From the NCBI GenBank assembly GCA_017442855.1, contig JAFSPM010000026.1:1-64000 (forward strand): DNA of 64,000 nt, given 5' to 3'. The stretch is from Bacteroidaceae bacterium (GTDB lineage: Bacteria; Bacteroidota; Bacteroidia; Bacteroidales; Bacteroidaceae). The stretch's first letter is position 1. The number at the start of each line of letters is the position of its first letter. Under the pieces are notes generated by a model. The model was not told the DNA's origin and ran no database searches. It saw only the letters and a list, made by a program, of their open reading frames with translations. This document shows, piece after piece, positions 16,031 to 25,541 of the stretch. The translations under genes and the position numbers were made by a program.

Positions 16031-17491
16031 TCATTCAATGCTGTTCAATAAATTCAGTTTTCCGTCATTCACCAGCTTGATGATTAACTCTCCGAAGAGG
16101 GTGTTTTGCCAAGCAAACCAAGCACGGGTAAAGTGACTGGCATCGTCCTTGTGGAACGACTCATGCATAAAGCCAGTGCCAGCGTCGGTGTCCATCAACA
16201 TTTTGATGCACTGCTTGATTTCCTGATCGTCCTGTGAGGTGAAGGCACGCATCATGATGCTCATAGGCCAAGGCATGTCGTGACCGATGTGCGGACCGCC
16301 GATACCTTCTCCTGCCTTGCCTCGGAAGAAGTATGGATTATCCTCACTCCAAACGAAACGACGTGTATTTTGGTAGATGGGGTCGTTGATGTCAACCAGT
16401 CCCAAGTAGGCCATTGAAAGCAAAGAAGGAACGTTGGCGTCGTCCATTAGCAATTGGTTGCCGAAGCCATCAACCTCGTAAGCATACATCTTCCCATATT
16501 TTGGATGGTTGTAGATGGCGTACTGTTGCAGGGCTTGCTGGACCTCATTGGCCAATGAAGTGCACTGTTGTGCCAGGTCGTTGCGTTGGTTAACGTTGGT
16601 CAGTATCTCAGCGGCCTTATTTAAAACATTAACAGCAAAGAAATTGGAAGGCACCAAAAACAAGAATACCGTAGCATCGTCGGAAGGACGGAATGCAGAA
16701 GCAATCAACCCAACTGGCTTTATGGGGGCACCCCAGCCGTCGTTGCTCATGGTATCGAACTGACGTTCGGTGCGACGCATGAAGCGATAGCTGCCCTTGT
16801 TCTCTTTGCGTTGCTGGTCGCGGAAAGTCTTCAGAATGTTCTGGATGGCATCAATCCAAACAGCATCGAATACACTGGTATCGCCTGTCACCTTCCAATA
16901 CTCGTAAGCCAGTCGGATAGGGTAGCACAGCGAGTCGATTTCCCACTTGCGCTCGTGCAGTTCGTCTTTCATGTCTGTCATATCACTCTTCCATTCGCCA
17001 CCGCCAGGAATGGCTTCCATGTTGAAGGCATTGGCAAATGGGTCGATATTGATGCAGGCAAATTGTCGGTTAATGACACCTGCCACCATCTCCTTCAGGT
17101 GGGCATCTTGGTTGGCTAACTGTACGTAAGGCCATACCTGAGCCCCTGAGTCGCGTAACCACATGGCGTGTATGTCACCCGTATAAACAAAGGTGTCTGG
17201 CTTGCCTGTCTGGGCATCTTTGCTGAAATGCACGGTGGTGTCAAGGGTGTTAGGGAAACAGTTGCCAAACATCCAAGCCAATTTAGGATTGGTGAGTTTG
17301 GCTTGCATCTGTTTAATCGTCTGCTCTACTGCCTCTGAACGGAACAGGCGCTTTTCAGCTGCAGGCCGTTGGTCAATATAGGATATGGCATCCACTTTAC
17401 ATTCCAAGGTGTTCATGGTGATGTTGGCCGCACTCAGGGTGAGTGCATTGCCAACAAATGCCACGAACCATAAAGATTTCAATAATTTCAT
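16031..17491 (-). CDS. Secreted GH125 exo-alpha-1,6-mannosidase
   Basis: A 486-residue protein with a signal peptide (cleavage near residue 21, TLSAA). It matches glycoside hydrolase family 125: KLAWMFGNCFPNTLDTTV, GDIHAMWLRDSGAQVWPYV, NIDPFANAFNMEA, and PHIGHDMPWPMSIMMRAFTS near the C-terminus. These metal-independent enzymes remove alpha-1,6-mannose from N-glycan or yeast mannan fragments. It lies 14 bp downstream of the GH9 gene, so the two are co-transcribed. The family call is strong; activity is inferred from the family. Confidence 0.92.
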   Translation of the reverse strand: MKLLKSLWFVAFVGNALTLSAANITMNTLECKVDAISYIDQRPAAEKRLFRSEAVEQTIKQMQAKLTNPKLAWMFGNCFPNTLDTTVHFSKDAQTGKPDTFVYTGDIHAMWLRDSGAQVWPYVQLANQDAHLKEMVAGVINRQFACINIDPFANAFNMEAIPGGGEWKSDMTDMKDELHERKWEIDSLCYPIRLAYEYWKVTGDTSVFDAVWIDAIQNILKTFRDQQRKENKGSYRFMRRTERQFDTMSNDGWGAPIKPVGLIASAFRPSDDATVFLFLVPSNFFAVNVLNKAAEILTNVNQRNDLAQQCTSLANEVQQALQQYAIYNHPKYGKMYAYEVDGFGNQLLMDDANVPSLLSMAYLGLVDINDPIYQNTRRFVWSEDNPYFFRGKAGEGIGGPHIGHDMPWPMSIMMRAFTSQDDQEIKQCIKMLMDTDAGTGFMHESFHKDDASHFTRAWFAWQNTLFGELIIKLVNDGKLNLLNSIE

Positions 17492-17505
17492 GGTTATAGT
17501 TTGGT

Positions 17506-20046
17506 TTATTTGTTACTTATCTGTTGCGCAGCTAAGGCCAGGAACATGTAATGCGATGAACCGCCCCCCAATACATACTCTACCTGCTGCCACAAAAATG
17601 GGAACGTCAGCAATTCTGGGAAGTCGGGACGAATCAGGGCCGTTCCTGATACCACACCACCAGGGATATAGCTCCAGTCGGCACGGTTTAAGCCGTAGCC
17701 AACTGTGACAGACTGAGCGCCAACACCGGAAGCAAACGATGCCTGGTTGGAGCCGGGATGACAACCTAAGATGAAATTCAGTGCATTATAAATGATATCT
17801 TTCGGGAATATCTCTGGGTACGCTGCATTCAAGAAGTAATATTCATAACCAAAACGCTGGATATCCCAGCCTGCGCCCCAGATACTTGGGCGGTATGGAA
17901 CACCGTAAGGTGTTTCGGCTGCCTGCTTATCAAGGTTCTCTTTCTGCGTGGCCAACGCAGACTTAAATGCGGCGGTAAACTGCTTAGCGCGCTTGTCTTT
18001 TCGCATTTCGATAATCTTTGCCACACGGGCCATATACCATCCTGTGCGGGCAATCTGTTGCATCACCACCTGTTGATTGTCCAGTATGAGATCTAAGTAA
18101 GATTGCTGCTGTGTGGTAAGGTACAGTTCTACGGCCGCTTGTAACTTACTGCTCATCTGCCATCCGGTGACTTCCGTCTCGTTGTAAAGAGTGGTGGCAA
18201 TATTCAGACAATGTACGCTCAAAGTGTCATTGAATCCTTTTAGTACCCTGGATACTGCCGCTAACTGAGCAGCTGTGCTCATAGCCCTGCCAGGATTGTC
18301 TTCTGTGAATATCCAACGGTCGTCTTCGTTGCCCTTAATACCATCTGTCATGGCTGCAGCATCACCTAACATAGCATACTGTCTCAGACTGTTACAGATG
18401 ATACCACGATAAAGTCTGCCCAAGGAGATATAGCTGTTAACTACTGTCAATGCGCCATTCTCGATTTGTTGCAGGATATCGTTCTTGCCATCAGGCTGGT
18501 GGATCTCAGTCACATGCTTTATCTGATCGATAGCTGTTACGTCAATGTCTGGATGGAACGCTTCATAAGCCATTGTAAGAATGTATGATTCACCTGCTTG
18601 CGACTCCACACGTAAATCAAAATCGCCAGCGTCGTGCCATCCGCCAACATTTACTCCTGGCACTTCGGCACGCTCAGCATATTTAGTCAGGCCTGGGCGC
18701 TGGTCGTAGCCGTCAATATGGTTACCTACAGGGGCCATCTGTGCATCATCCATGTGGCAGGCATCGTGCCAGACACGATATTTCTCGTTCACACGCATAT
18801 GGCACATCTGTACAGGGAGGAAGTATTCTATAACAGGTTGCCAAACGCCTCTGTCATAAACGTCTTTGCCGATTCTAAACACAGATGATGTAGAGGTACC
18901 ATATTTCACTTGATAAAGACCTGGGTCAGTGATGTCGGTAAAGTCAACTTTCAGGTAGTTGTAACGCAGGAACTTGCCCCATACAGAAGGGCTGATGGTC
19001 TTTACCACCTTTTCTCCATCAGCATCTATCTTGACAAGTTGTGCTTCTGCACGAACTTGATCTCTGCTGTCTGTCTCGATGATAGCCTCTTTGGGCTGGT
19101 TGGGATGATAGCCCACCTGTGAAGTTTGGATGACAGGCTGATAGAGCCAGTTGTAAACAATGTTTGGTGTGATAATCCATTTTACGGCACCCTTGGTGGC
19201 ACCTTCGGCAATATCGCTTCTCAACACAAACCAACCGTTGTTGTGGTTCATTCGTCCATCATACAGCTTGAGGTCTCCGGTTAGTGATTCTACGGTGAGC
19301 TTGCTATAAGGGTCGTCAGGGCGAGAGGTGAATTTCTTACCTACTGCATAGGGCTCACTGATGATGTCATCGGCAATCAGCGGGCTATAGCCAGTAGTGC
19401 CATTCAACTGCTTGGGGTCGGCTAATGGCTTCTTCCCATCGTGGAAGTTGCCGTCGAAGCCAAAGTTTTGCTTGGTGAAAGCCAATGGTGAGTTGGGTTG
19501 CTGAGGATAGATGCCAGTTTGACCATCCATCACCCAAGGCTTGCCAAACAAAGAACCTGGGAAAAACTCAAGATTGAATCCCACTTTTCCCAATAATTCT
19601 TGCGGAACAGGTTTGTCGATATCTACTGTTACTACAATGCTTCCCCCTTGGGCTTCTGTCGTAACCGTATAGTTGAATACATAATCAGGATACACCATAG
19701 GGTTGAAACCTGTCATGTGGCGGGCAGAGTCCGGGAAGCAAAGGGTAGTGATTATCTTGTTGCCTTCTACCTTGCGACTCAGCTGTTTAGGTACAGGTTG
19801 CCACTGACCTGGAGTAGCTTCCATACGAATATCACCATTGGTTGCTACACGGTGTCCATTCATCAAAACACTCACTCCGCCCTGATGTCCTTCTGGGTAG
19901 AAATCATTAAATGCCATCACGTCAACTCCCTGGTTGTTGAAATAGCCAGTTGAGTTAAGCTGAAACTGTTGTGCAGACGTTCTGACTGTGATGGTTGACA
20001 GTATGAATACTGCTAAAAACAAACCTTTTGATTTCATAGTTTTCAA
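17506..20046 (-). CDS. Secreted GH9 glycoside hydrolase with N-terminal Ig-like domain(s)
   Basis: An 846-residue protein with a signal peptide (about 1-25). The large beta-rich N-terminal region (about 26-390) includes an Ig-like CelD_N-type domain (TSQVGYHPNQPKEAIIETDS onward). The GH9 (alpha/alpha)6 barrel follows, with the catalytic HDAGDFD at about residue 470 and a C-terminal acid candidate in LWQQVEYVLGGGS near 822. GH9 enzymes cleave beta-1,4-glucan-type backbones. The extra N-terminal 280 residues are unusual for a plain cellulase. It is first in an operon with GH125. Confidence 0.85.
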   Translation of the reverse strand: MKTMKSKGLFLAVFILSTITVRTSAQQFQLNSTGYFNNQGVDVMAFNDFYPEGHQGGVSVLMNGHRVATNGDIRMEATPGQWQPVPKQLSRKVEGNKIITTLCFPDSARHMTGFNPMVYPDYVFNYTVTTEAQGGSIVVTVDIDKPVPQELLGKVGFNLEFFPGSLFGKPWVMDGQTGIYPQQPNSPLAFTKQNFGFDGNFHDGKKPLADPKQLNGTTGYSPLIADDIISEPYAVGKKFTSRPDDPYSKLTVESLTGDLKLYDGRMNHNNGWFVLRSDIAEGATKGAVKWIITPNIVYNWLYQPVIQTSQVGYHPNQPKEAIIETDSRDQVRAEAQLVKIDADGEKVVKTISPSVWGKFLRYNYLKVDFTDITDPGLYQVKYGTSTSSVFRIGKDVYDRGVWQPVIEYFLPVQMCHMRVNEKYRVWHDACHMDDAQMAPVGNHIDGYDQRPGLTKYAERAEVPGVNVGGWHDAGDFDLRVESQAGESYILTMAYEAFHPDIDVTAIDQIKHVTEIHQPDGKNDILQQIENGALTVVNSYISLGRLYRGIICNSLRQYAMLGDAAAMTDGIKGNEDDRWIFTEDNPGRAMSTAAQLAAVSRVLKGFNDTLSVHCLNIATTLYNETEVTGWQMSSKLQAAVELYLTTQQQSYLDLILDNQQVVMQQIARTGWYMARVAKIIEMRKDKRAKQFTAAFKSALATQKENLDKQAAETPYGVPYRPSIWGAGWDIQRFGYEYYFLNAAYPEIFPKDIIYNALNFILGCHPGSNQASFASGVGAQSVTVGYGLNRADWSYIPGGVVSGTALIRPDFPELLTFPFLWQQVEYVLGGGSSHYMFLALAAQQISNK

Positions 20047-20099
20047 TTTAATTATGGTTGATTTTATTTGTTATAATCGTTTTTTTTACTTTTATTGGC

Positions 20100-20107
20100 C
20101 AAAAGTA
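20100..20107 (-). promoter_or_regulatory. -7 box for the GH9-GH125 operon
   Basis: TACTTTTG on the minus strand (20107-20100) matches TAnnTTTG and would give a leader of about 45 nt. A -33 match is lacking. Confidence 0.45.
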
Positions 20108-20129
20108 CACAAAATAAAATAATAATCGC

Positions 20130-20137
20130 TATCTTTG
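20130..20137 (+). promoter_or_regulatory. -7 box of purB
   Basis: TATCTTTG at 20130-20137 is a perfect -7 element, predicting a start near 20144, about 30 bp before the purB ATG. It is divergent from and close to the GH9 promoter. The -33 element is not evident. Confidence 0.6.
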
Positions 20138-20173
20138 CATCCTAAAATCTATAGAAGAGGTTATTTTTAATAC

Positions 20174-21520
20174 ATGGAATTAGATAAACTGACAGCTATT
20201 TCACCTATCGATGGACGATATAGAGGTAAGACAGAGCCACTTGCTGCATATTTTTCGGAATATGCCCTGATAAAATATCGTGTTCAGGTGGAAGTGGAGT
20301 ATTTCATCACACTTTGTGAGCTTCCTCTCCCTCAATTATCGGGGGTAGATAAACAGCTATTCGAGACTTTGCGTGATATATACCGCAAGTTCTCTGAAGC
20401 TGACGCTGCAAGAATCAAAGAGATTGAAAGTGTGACCAATCATGACGTAAAGGCTGTGGAGTATTTCTTGAAAGAGCAATTCGACAAGATTGGTGGGCTG
20501 GATGCCTATAAAGAATTCATCCATTTCGGATTGACTTCGCAAGATATCAACAATACTTCTGTTCCATTGTCAATTAAAGATGCCTTGAATGAGGTTTTTT
20601 ATCCTGCTTTGCAGGAACTCATCGACCAGTTGGCTGTTTATGCTGATGAATGGAAAGATATTGCCATGTTGGCAAAGACTCATGGTCAGCCAGCTTCACC
20701 TACACGTCTTGGCAAGGAGATAGAAGTGTATGTGTATCGTTTGCAACAGCAACTCGCCTTGTTGAAGGCTTGTCCTATCACAGCCAAGTTTGGTGGAGCA
20801 ACAGGCAACTATAATGCCCACCATGTAGCTTACCCTGCCTATGACTGGAAATCTTTTGGTAATAAGTTTGTAGCTGAGAAATTAGGCTTGCAGCGTGAAC
20901 AGTTTACGACGCAAATATCCAATTATGATAACCTGGCAGCTATATTTGATGCCTTGAGACGTATCAATACAATCATCATGGATCTTGACAGAGACTGCTG
21001 GATGTATATTTCAATGGGCTATTTCCATCAGAAGATTAAGGCAGGTGAAGTTGGCTCAAGCGCTATGCCTCACAAGGTAAATCCTATTGACTTTGAAAAT
21101 TCAGAGGGTAATGTGGGTATTGCCAATGCCATCTATCAGCATTTGGCGATGAAATTACCTGTGTCTCGTTTGCAAAGAGACCTTACTGACTCTACCGTGT
21201 TGCGAAACATTGGTGTCCCAATGGGTCATAGCTTAATTGCTATACAAAGTACTCTGAAGGGATTACGAAAGCTTCTATTAAATCGTGAGGCGATAGATAA
21301 GGATTTGAACGACTGCTGGAGTGTGGTGGCTGAAGCAATTCAGACTATTTTGCGCCGTGAGGCATATCCACACCCATATGAAGCGCTAAAGGCGTTGACT
21401 CGTACAAATGAAGCCATTACCGAAGCATCTATTCATGATTTCATTGAAGGATTGAATGTAAGTGAAAATGTGAAGGAAGAGTTGCGTGCAATTACGCCAA
21501 TGAATTATACAGGTGTTTAA
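20174..21520 (+). CDS. purB: Adenylosuccinate lyase
   Basis: This enzyme performs two fumarate-releasing steps in purine synthesis: SAICAR to AICAR, and adenylosuccinate to AMP. The 448-residue length is normal. The fumarase/aspartase signature GSSAMPHKVNPIDFEN lies near residue 295. The catalytic histidine segment is in KTHGQPASPTRLGKE, and TSQDINNTSVPL is also typical. It starts a plus-strand run with rluB-like and asnS genes, although the 75-bp gap before the next gene may hold a separate signal (a TGGCC/GGCCA hairpin near 21550). Confidence 0.97.
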   Translation: MELDKLTAISPIDGRYRGKTEPLAAYFSEYALIKYRVQVEVEYFITLCELPLPQLSGVDKQLFETLRDIYRKFSEADAARIKEIESVTNHDVKAVEYFLKEQFDKIGGLDAYKEFIHFGLTSQDINNTSVPLSIKDALNEVFYPALQELIDQLAVYADEWKDIAMLAKTHGQPASPTRLGKEIEVYVYRLQQQLALLKACPITAKFGGATGNYNAHHVAYPAYDWKSFGNKFVAEKLGLQREQFTTQISNYDNLAAIFDALRRINTIIMDLDRDCWMYISMGYFHQKIKAGEVGSSAMPHKVNPIDFENSEGNVGIANAIYQHLAMKLPVSRLQRDLTDSTVLRNIGVPMGHSLIAIQSTLKGLRKLLLNREAIDKDLNDCWSVVAEAIQTILRREAYPHPYEALKALTRTNEAITEASIHDFIEGLNVSENVKEELRAITPMNYTGV

Positions 21521-21595
21521 ACAGAAAAATTAATTCGAGAGATAACATTTGGCCGTGAGGCCAGTAGTACAAACAATTTTAACCAGATTAGTAAA

Positions 21596-22966
21596 ATGAT
21601 TTCAGAAGACGAAAAATGGCAGAATGCCGAAAAGAATGGCAATGCCGAAGGTAACTTTTATGAGGGATTCAATCGCGAAGCAAGACAACAGCGAGTTTAC
21701 ACAAATGAAAGGTCTTATAGACCACGTTTCAATCCAAATGCTGACAACTCAAATCGTCCGCAGAGAGCTTACAACAATGGCGGTGATCAGCGTTCTTATC
21801 GTCCTCGTTTCAATAACAATGATGGTGGCGAGCAACGTTCATATCGTCCACGATTCAACAACAATGATGGTGGTGAGCAGCGTCCTTACCGTCCACGCTT
21901 TAATAACAATGATGGTGGCGAGCAACGTTCATACCGCCCTCGTTATAATAACAATGATGGTGGTGAGCAGCGCTCTTATCGTCCACGGTTCAATCAAGGC
22001 AATGGAGGCTATAACTCAGAACGTCCTTACCGTCCACGCTTTAATAACAATGATGAGAATAACGGTGAACAATATTCATTCCGTCCTCGTTACACCAGTG
22101 AGGGTGGTGAACAGCGTTCTTTCCGCCCTCGCCAGAATGGTGGTGGACGTTATGGTAAGCCGCAGGGACGCCCTATGCAACGCAAGGGTGGCAATATAAA
22201 GCCGAATAATCATAGACCCGTTGAATATAGTGAAATTTATGCACCTGATGATGATATTCGTTTGAACAAATTTTTGGCTAATGCTGGAATATGTTCACGC
22301 CGTGAGGCAGATGAATACATTCAGGCTGGTGTGGTTTCCGTCAACGGTGAAGTGGTAAAGGAATTGGGTACCAAGATTAAGCGTGGTGACGAAGTGAGGT
22401 TCCACGAACAACCCGTTTCTATTGAACGCAAGATTTATGTATTACTGAATAAACCAAAGGACTGCGTGACTACAACAGATGATCCTCAGGCACGCAAGAC
22501 CGTGATGGATATTGTGAAGAATGCTTGTCCTGAGCGCATCTATCCTGTTGGCAGACTGGACCGTAATACCACTGGTGTGTTGTTGCTTACCAACGATGGT
22601 GAACTGGCTTCTAAGCTGACGCATCCTAAATATGAGAAGAAAAAGATATACCGTGTTAAATTGGATAAGGATTTGACACAGGATGATATGAATAAGATCG
22701 TTGCAGGTATTGAATTGGAGGATGGTGAGATTCACGCTGACGAGATTGCTTATGCAGATGACACAAAGAAGAACGATATAGGTATCGAAATTCATTCTGG
22801 TAAGAATCGTATTGTTCGTCGTATTTTTGAACACCTTGGATATAAGGTGACGAAACTTGATCGTGTTTTCTTTGCTGGTTTGACCAAGAAAGGCCTGAAA
22901 CGTGGAGACTGGAGATTCCTGACACAGCAGGAAGTGAACTTCCTGCGCATGGGCTCTTTCGCTTAA
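21596..22966 (+). CDS. RluB/RsuA-family rRNA pseudouridine synthase with repeat-rich N-terminus
   Basis: A 456-residue protein. Residues about 35-205 form a low-complexity, arginine-rich region of repeated [15 protein letters not shown] units. An S4 RNA-binding domain follows ([24 protein letters not shown], about 218-280). The RluB/RsuA-type catalytic domain then carries the catalytic Asp in GRLDRNTTG (about 320) and [14 protein letters not shown]. It isomerises a uridine in 23S rRNA. The basic extension probably strengthens RNA binding. It is followed 25 bp later by asnS. Confidence 0.92.
   Translation: MISEDEKWQNAEKNGNAEGNFYEGFNREARQQRVYTNERSYRPRFNPNADNSNRPQRAYNNGGDQRSYRPRFNNNDGGEQRSYRPRFNNNDGGEQRPYRPRFNNNDGGEQRSYRPRYNNNDGGEQRSYRPRFNQGNGGYNSERPYRPRFNNNDENNGEQYSFRPRYTSEGGEQRSFRPRQNGGGRYGKPQGRPMQRKGGNIKPNNHRPVEYSEIYAPDDDIRLNKFLANAGICSRREADEYIQAGVVSVNGEVVKELGTKIKRGDEVRFHEQPVSIERKIYVLLNKPKDCVTTTDDPQARKTVMDIVKNACPERIYPVGRLDRNTTGVLLLTNDGELASKLTHPKYEKKKIYRVKLDKDLTQDDMNKIVAGIELEDGEIHADEIAYADDTKKNDIGIEIHSGKNRIVRRIFEHLGYKVTKLDRVFFAGLTKKGLKRGDWRFLTQQEVNFLRMGSFA
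21788..22110 (+). repeat. 45-bp in-frame tandem repeats in the pseudouridine synthase gene
   Basis: The unit encodes 15 residues ([15 protein letters not shown]). About four perfectly spaced copies are followed by four variants of 14-17 residues. Silent differences between copies (CGT/CGC, TAT/TAC) show that they are not freshly duplicated. The array is able to change length without breaking the frame. Confidence 0.85.
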
Positions 22967-22991
22967 TATAATAATAAGGTGTAAAAACGAT

Positions 22992-24395
22992 ATGGAAAAT
23001 ATTCGTAGAACAAAAGTGGTGGATGTGCTGAAGCGTACTGACTATGGCGCTTTGGTGAATGTGAAAGGATGGGTACGTACACGTAGAGGCAGCAAGAAGG
23101 TGAACTTTATTGCACTGAACGATGGCTCTATTATTCACAATGTCCAGATTGTCGTTGATTTGGATAATTTCGATGAGAATTTGCTGAAAGACATTACTAC
23201 AGGCGCTTGCCTGAGCGTAAACGGACTACTTACGGAATCTGTAGGCTCTGGTCAGGCAGTGGAGATTCAGGCACGTGAGATAGAAGTGCTCGGCATAGCC
23301 GACAATACATATCCTTTGCAGAAGAAAGGACACTCTATGGAGTTTCTGCGTGAGGTGGCTCACCTGCGTATGCGTACCAATACATTTGGTGCGGTGATGC
23401 GCATCCGTCATAATATGGCGATGGCTATTCACACTTATTTCCATGAGCATGGTTTCTTCTATTTCAATTCGCCTATCATCACGGCAAGCGACTGTGAAGG
23501 AGCCGGTGAGATGTTCCAGGTTACTACACAGAACCTGTATGACCTGAAGAAAGATGAAGAAGGAAAAATCAAGTATGATGACGACTTCTTTGGCAAGATG
23601 ACTTCACTGACAGTGAGTGGGCAGCTGGAGGGTGAAACGGCAGCTACTGCCCTTGGTGCTATCTATACATTCGGTCCTACGTTCCGCGCAGAAAACTCTA
23701 ATACGCCTCGTCACTTGGCTGAGTTCTGGATGGTGGAACCAGAGGTAGCTTTCATCGACCTCAACGATTTGATGGACCTAGAAGAGGACTTTATCAAGTA
23801 TTGCGTGAAGTGGGCACTAGACAACTGTATGGATGATTTGCAGTTCCTCAATAACATGATAGATAAGACATTGATTGAGCGTCTGCAAGGCGTGCTGAAG
23901 GAAGATTTCGTGCGTCTGCCTTATACAGAGGGTATCCGTATTCTCGAAGAAGCTGTTAGGAACGGACATAAGTTTGAGTTCCCTGTATCGTGGGGTACCG
24001 ACTTGGCTTCTGAGCATGAGCGCTATTTGGTGGAGCACCATTTCAAGCGTCCTGTCATTATGATCAACTATCCGAAAGAAATCAAGGCGTTCTACATGAA
24101 GCAGAATGAGGATGGCAAGACTGTCCAGGGTACTGACGTTCTTTTCCCTGCTATTGGTGAAATCATTGGTGGTAGTGTCCGTGAAGAGAACTACGACAAA
24201 CTGATGAGTGAGATCAATCGTCGTGACATCCCAATGAAAGATATGTGGTGGTATCTCGATACCCGTAGATATGGTAGTTGTCCTCACGGCGGTTTTGGTT
24301 TAGGTTTTGAAAGACTTATCCTGTTTGTGACAGGTATGTCTAATATCCGTGACGTGATACCTTATCCACGTACACCACGTAATGCAGATTTTTAA
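22992..24395 (+). CDS. asnS: Asparaginyl-tRNA synthetase
   Basis: A class IIb aminoacyl-tRNA synthetase of 467 residues. It has an N-terminal OB-fold anticodon-binding domain ([25 protein letters not shown]), motif 2 near 234-252 ([21 protein letters not shown] begins here) and motif 3 in [11 protein letters not shown] near the C-terminus. [20 protein letters not shown] is characteristic of AsnRS rather than AspRS. It is closely spaced after the pseudouridine synthase gene. Confidence 0.96.
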   Translation: MENIRRTKVVDVLKRTDYGALVNVKGWVRTRRGSKKVNFIALNDGSIIHNVQIVVDLDNFDENLLKDITTGACLSVNGLLTESVGSGQAVEIQAREIEVLGIADNTYPLQKKGHSMEFLREVAHLRMRTNTFGAVMRIRHNMAMAIHTYFHEHGFFYFNSPIITASDCEGAGEMFQVTTQNLYDLKKDEEGKIKYDDDFFGKMTSLTVSGQLEGETAATALGAIYTFGPTFRAENSNTPRHLAEFWMVEPEVAFIDLNDLMDLEEDFIKYCVKWALDNCMDDLQFLNNMIDKTLIERLQGVLKEDFVRLPYTEGIRILEEAVRNGHKFEFPVSWGTDLASEHERYLVEHHFKRPVIMINYPKEIKAFYMKQNEDGKTVQGTDVLFPAIGEIIGGSVREENYDKLMSEINRRDIPMKDMWWYLDTRRYGSCPHGGFGLGFERLILFVTGMSNIRDVIPYPRTPRNADF

Positions 24396-24404
24396 CATTT
24401 TTTC

Positions 24405-24435
24405 TTGGCTAATTGCTAGAAAAACTGTACCTTTG
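24405..24435 (+). promoter_or_regulatory. Promoter of rplM-rpsI
   Basis: TTGG (24405-24408), a 19-bp spacer and TACCTTTG (24428-24435) form a good promoter just after asnS. It predicts a leader of about 120 nt (24442-24563). Confidence 0.75.
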
Positions 24436-24441
24436 CAAGCC

Positions 24442-24563
24442 GATTATTATCAAGGAAATAAAAAGCGATTGATTCATAGCACTTTGTAGAATTCTTTTGG
24501 CCGAGACCTACAAGGTTATATGATGAAATCTTAGTAGTAACAATTTTAAATTTTTAAATTAGA
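24442..24563 (+). promoter_or_regulatory. 5' leader of rplM, possible ribosomal-protein autoregulation
   Basis: The untranslated leader of about 120 nt has a short ACCT-ACA-AGGT hairpin near 24505-24516 and an A/T-rich stretch before the GTG start codon. Leaders of L13-S9 operons are often autoregulated. The structure here is only weakly visible, so this is an inference. Confidence 0.35.
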
Positions 24564-25025
24564 GTGGATACTTTAAGTTACAAGACCATTTCTGCAAACA
24601 AGACTACGGTAAACAAAGAATGGGTTATCGTAGATGCCACAGACCAGGTGTTAGGCCGTCTGGGTTCAAAAGTTGCGAAGTTGTTGAGAGGTAAGTATAA
24701 ACCTAACTTCACCCCTCACGTAGACTGCGGCGATAATGTGATCATTATCAACGCTGACAAAGTTAAGTTGACTGGTAACAAGTGGAACGGTAGAGTTTAC
24801 CTTTCTTACACAGGTTACCCTGGCGGTCAGAGAGAAATTACTCCTGCCAAGCTGTTGGCTAAGCCTAATGGCGCAGACCGTCTGTTGAGAAGAGTAGTAA
24901 AGGGCATGCTGCCAAAGACCAAGCTGGGTGCACAGATTCTTGGAAATCTCTACATCTATGAAGGTTCTGAGCACAAGCATCAGGCACAGGAGCCTAAGCT
25001 CATTGATATTAACGCACTTAACTAA
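24564..25025 (+). CDS. rplM: 50S ribosomal protein L13
   Basis: L13 (uL13) of the large ribosomal subunit, 153 residues. The start codon is GTG at 24564, giving the usual Bacteroidota beginning MDTLSYKTISANK. Typical segments follow: WVIVDATDQVLGRLGSKVAKLLRGK, GDNVIIINADKVKLTGNKW, and RRVVKGMLPKTKLG. It forms the standard operon with rpsI 9 bp downstream. Confidence 0.97.
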   Translation: MDTLSYKTISANKTTVNKEWVIVDATDQVLGRLGSKVAKLLRGKYKPNFTPHVDCGDNVIIINADKVKLTGNKWNGRVYLSYTGYPGGQREITPAKLLAKPNGADRLLRRVVKGMLPKTKLGAQILGNLYIYEGSEHKHQAQEPKLIDINALN

Positions 25026-25034
25026 TAAGAAGAT

Positions 25035-25421
25035 ATGGAAGTAATTAATGCATTAGGCAGACGCAAAAGTGCTGTTGCACGTATCTTCATGTCAGAAGGT
25101 ACAGGTAAGATTACCATTAACAAGAAAGATTTAGCAGTCTATTTCCCATCATCTATCCTGCAGTTCGTGGTAAAGCAGCCATTGAATAAGTTGGGCGTAG
25201 CAGAGAAATATGACATCAAGGTGAACCTCATTGGCGGTGGCTTTACAGGTCAGTCTCAGGCTCTTCGTTTGGCAATTGCCCGCGCATTGGTAAAGATCAA
25301 TCCAGAAGATAAGAAGACCCTGCGTGCTGAAGGTTTCATGACCCGTGATCCTCGTTCTGTTGAACGTAAGAAGCCAGGTCGTCCAAAGGCTCGTCGTAGA
25401 TTCCAGTTCAGCAAGCGTTAA
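25035..25421 (+). CDS. rpsI: 30S ribosomal protein S9
   Basis: S9 (uS9), 128 residues, starting MEVINALGRRKSAVARIFM. It has the conserved GGGFTGQSQALRLAIARAL and ends with the basic tail RRRFQFSKR that reaches the P-site tRNA. It is co-transcribed with rplM. Confidence 0.97.
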   Translation: MEVINALGRRKSAVARIFMSEGTGKITINKKDLAVYFPSSILQFVVKQPLNKLGVAEKYDIKVNLIGGGFTGQSQALRLAIARALVKINPEDKKTLRAEGFMTRDPRSVERKKPGRPKARRRFQFSKR

Positions 25422-25424
25422 TGT

Positions 25425-25541
25425 GCTGGTGGAGAGAATTTGCGTTTAGCATCTAAACTACCGGGACTCGTAGGTTTAGGCTACCCGGCGGTTGGTTTAG
25501 AAAAACAAAAAAGAAAGTAAACGATTTAAAGAAAATTTCAA
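25425..25541 (+). promoter_or_regulatory. Structured leader upstream of rpsB
   Basis: The gap of about 120 bp before rpsB holds two clear hairpins: GTTTAG-CAT-CTAAAC (25444-25458) and CCGGG...CCCGG (25461-25488). They share GTTTAG-like repeats. An A-rich stretch precedes the ATG. No -7 box is visible inside, so rpsB may be read through from rpsI. A ribosomal protein S2 autoregulatory leader is a reasonable hypothesis. Confidence 0.5.
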
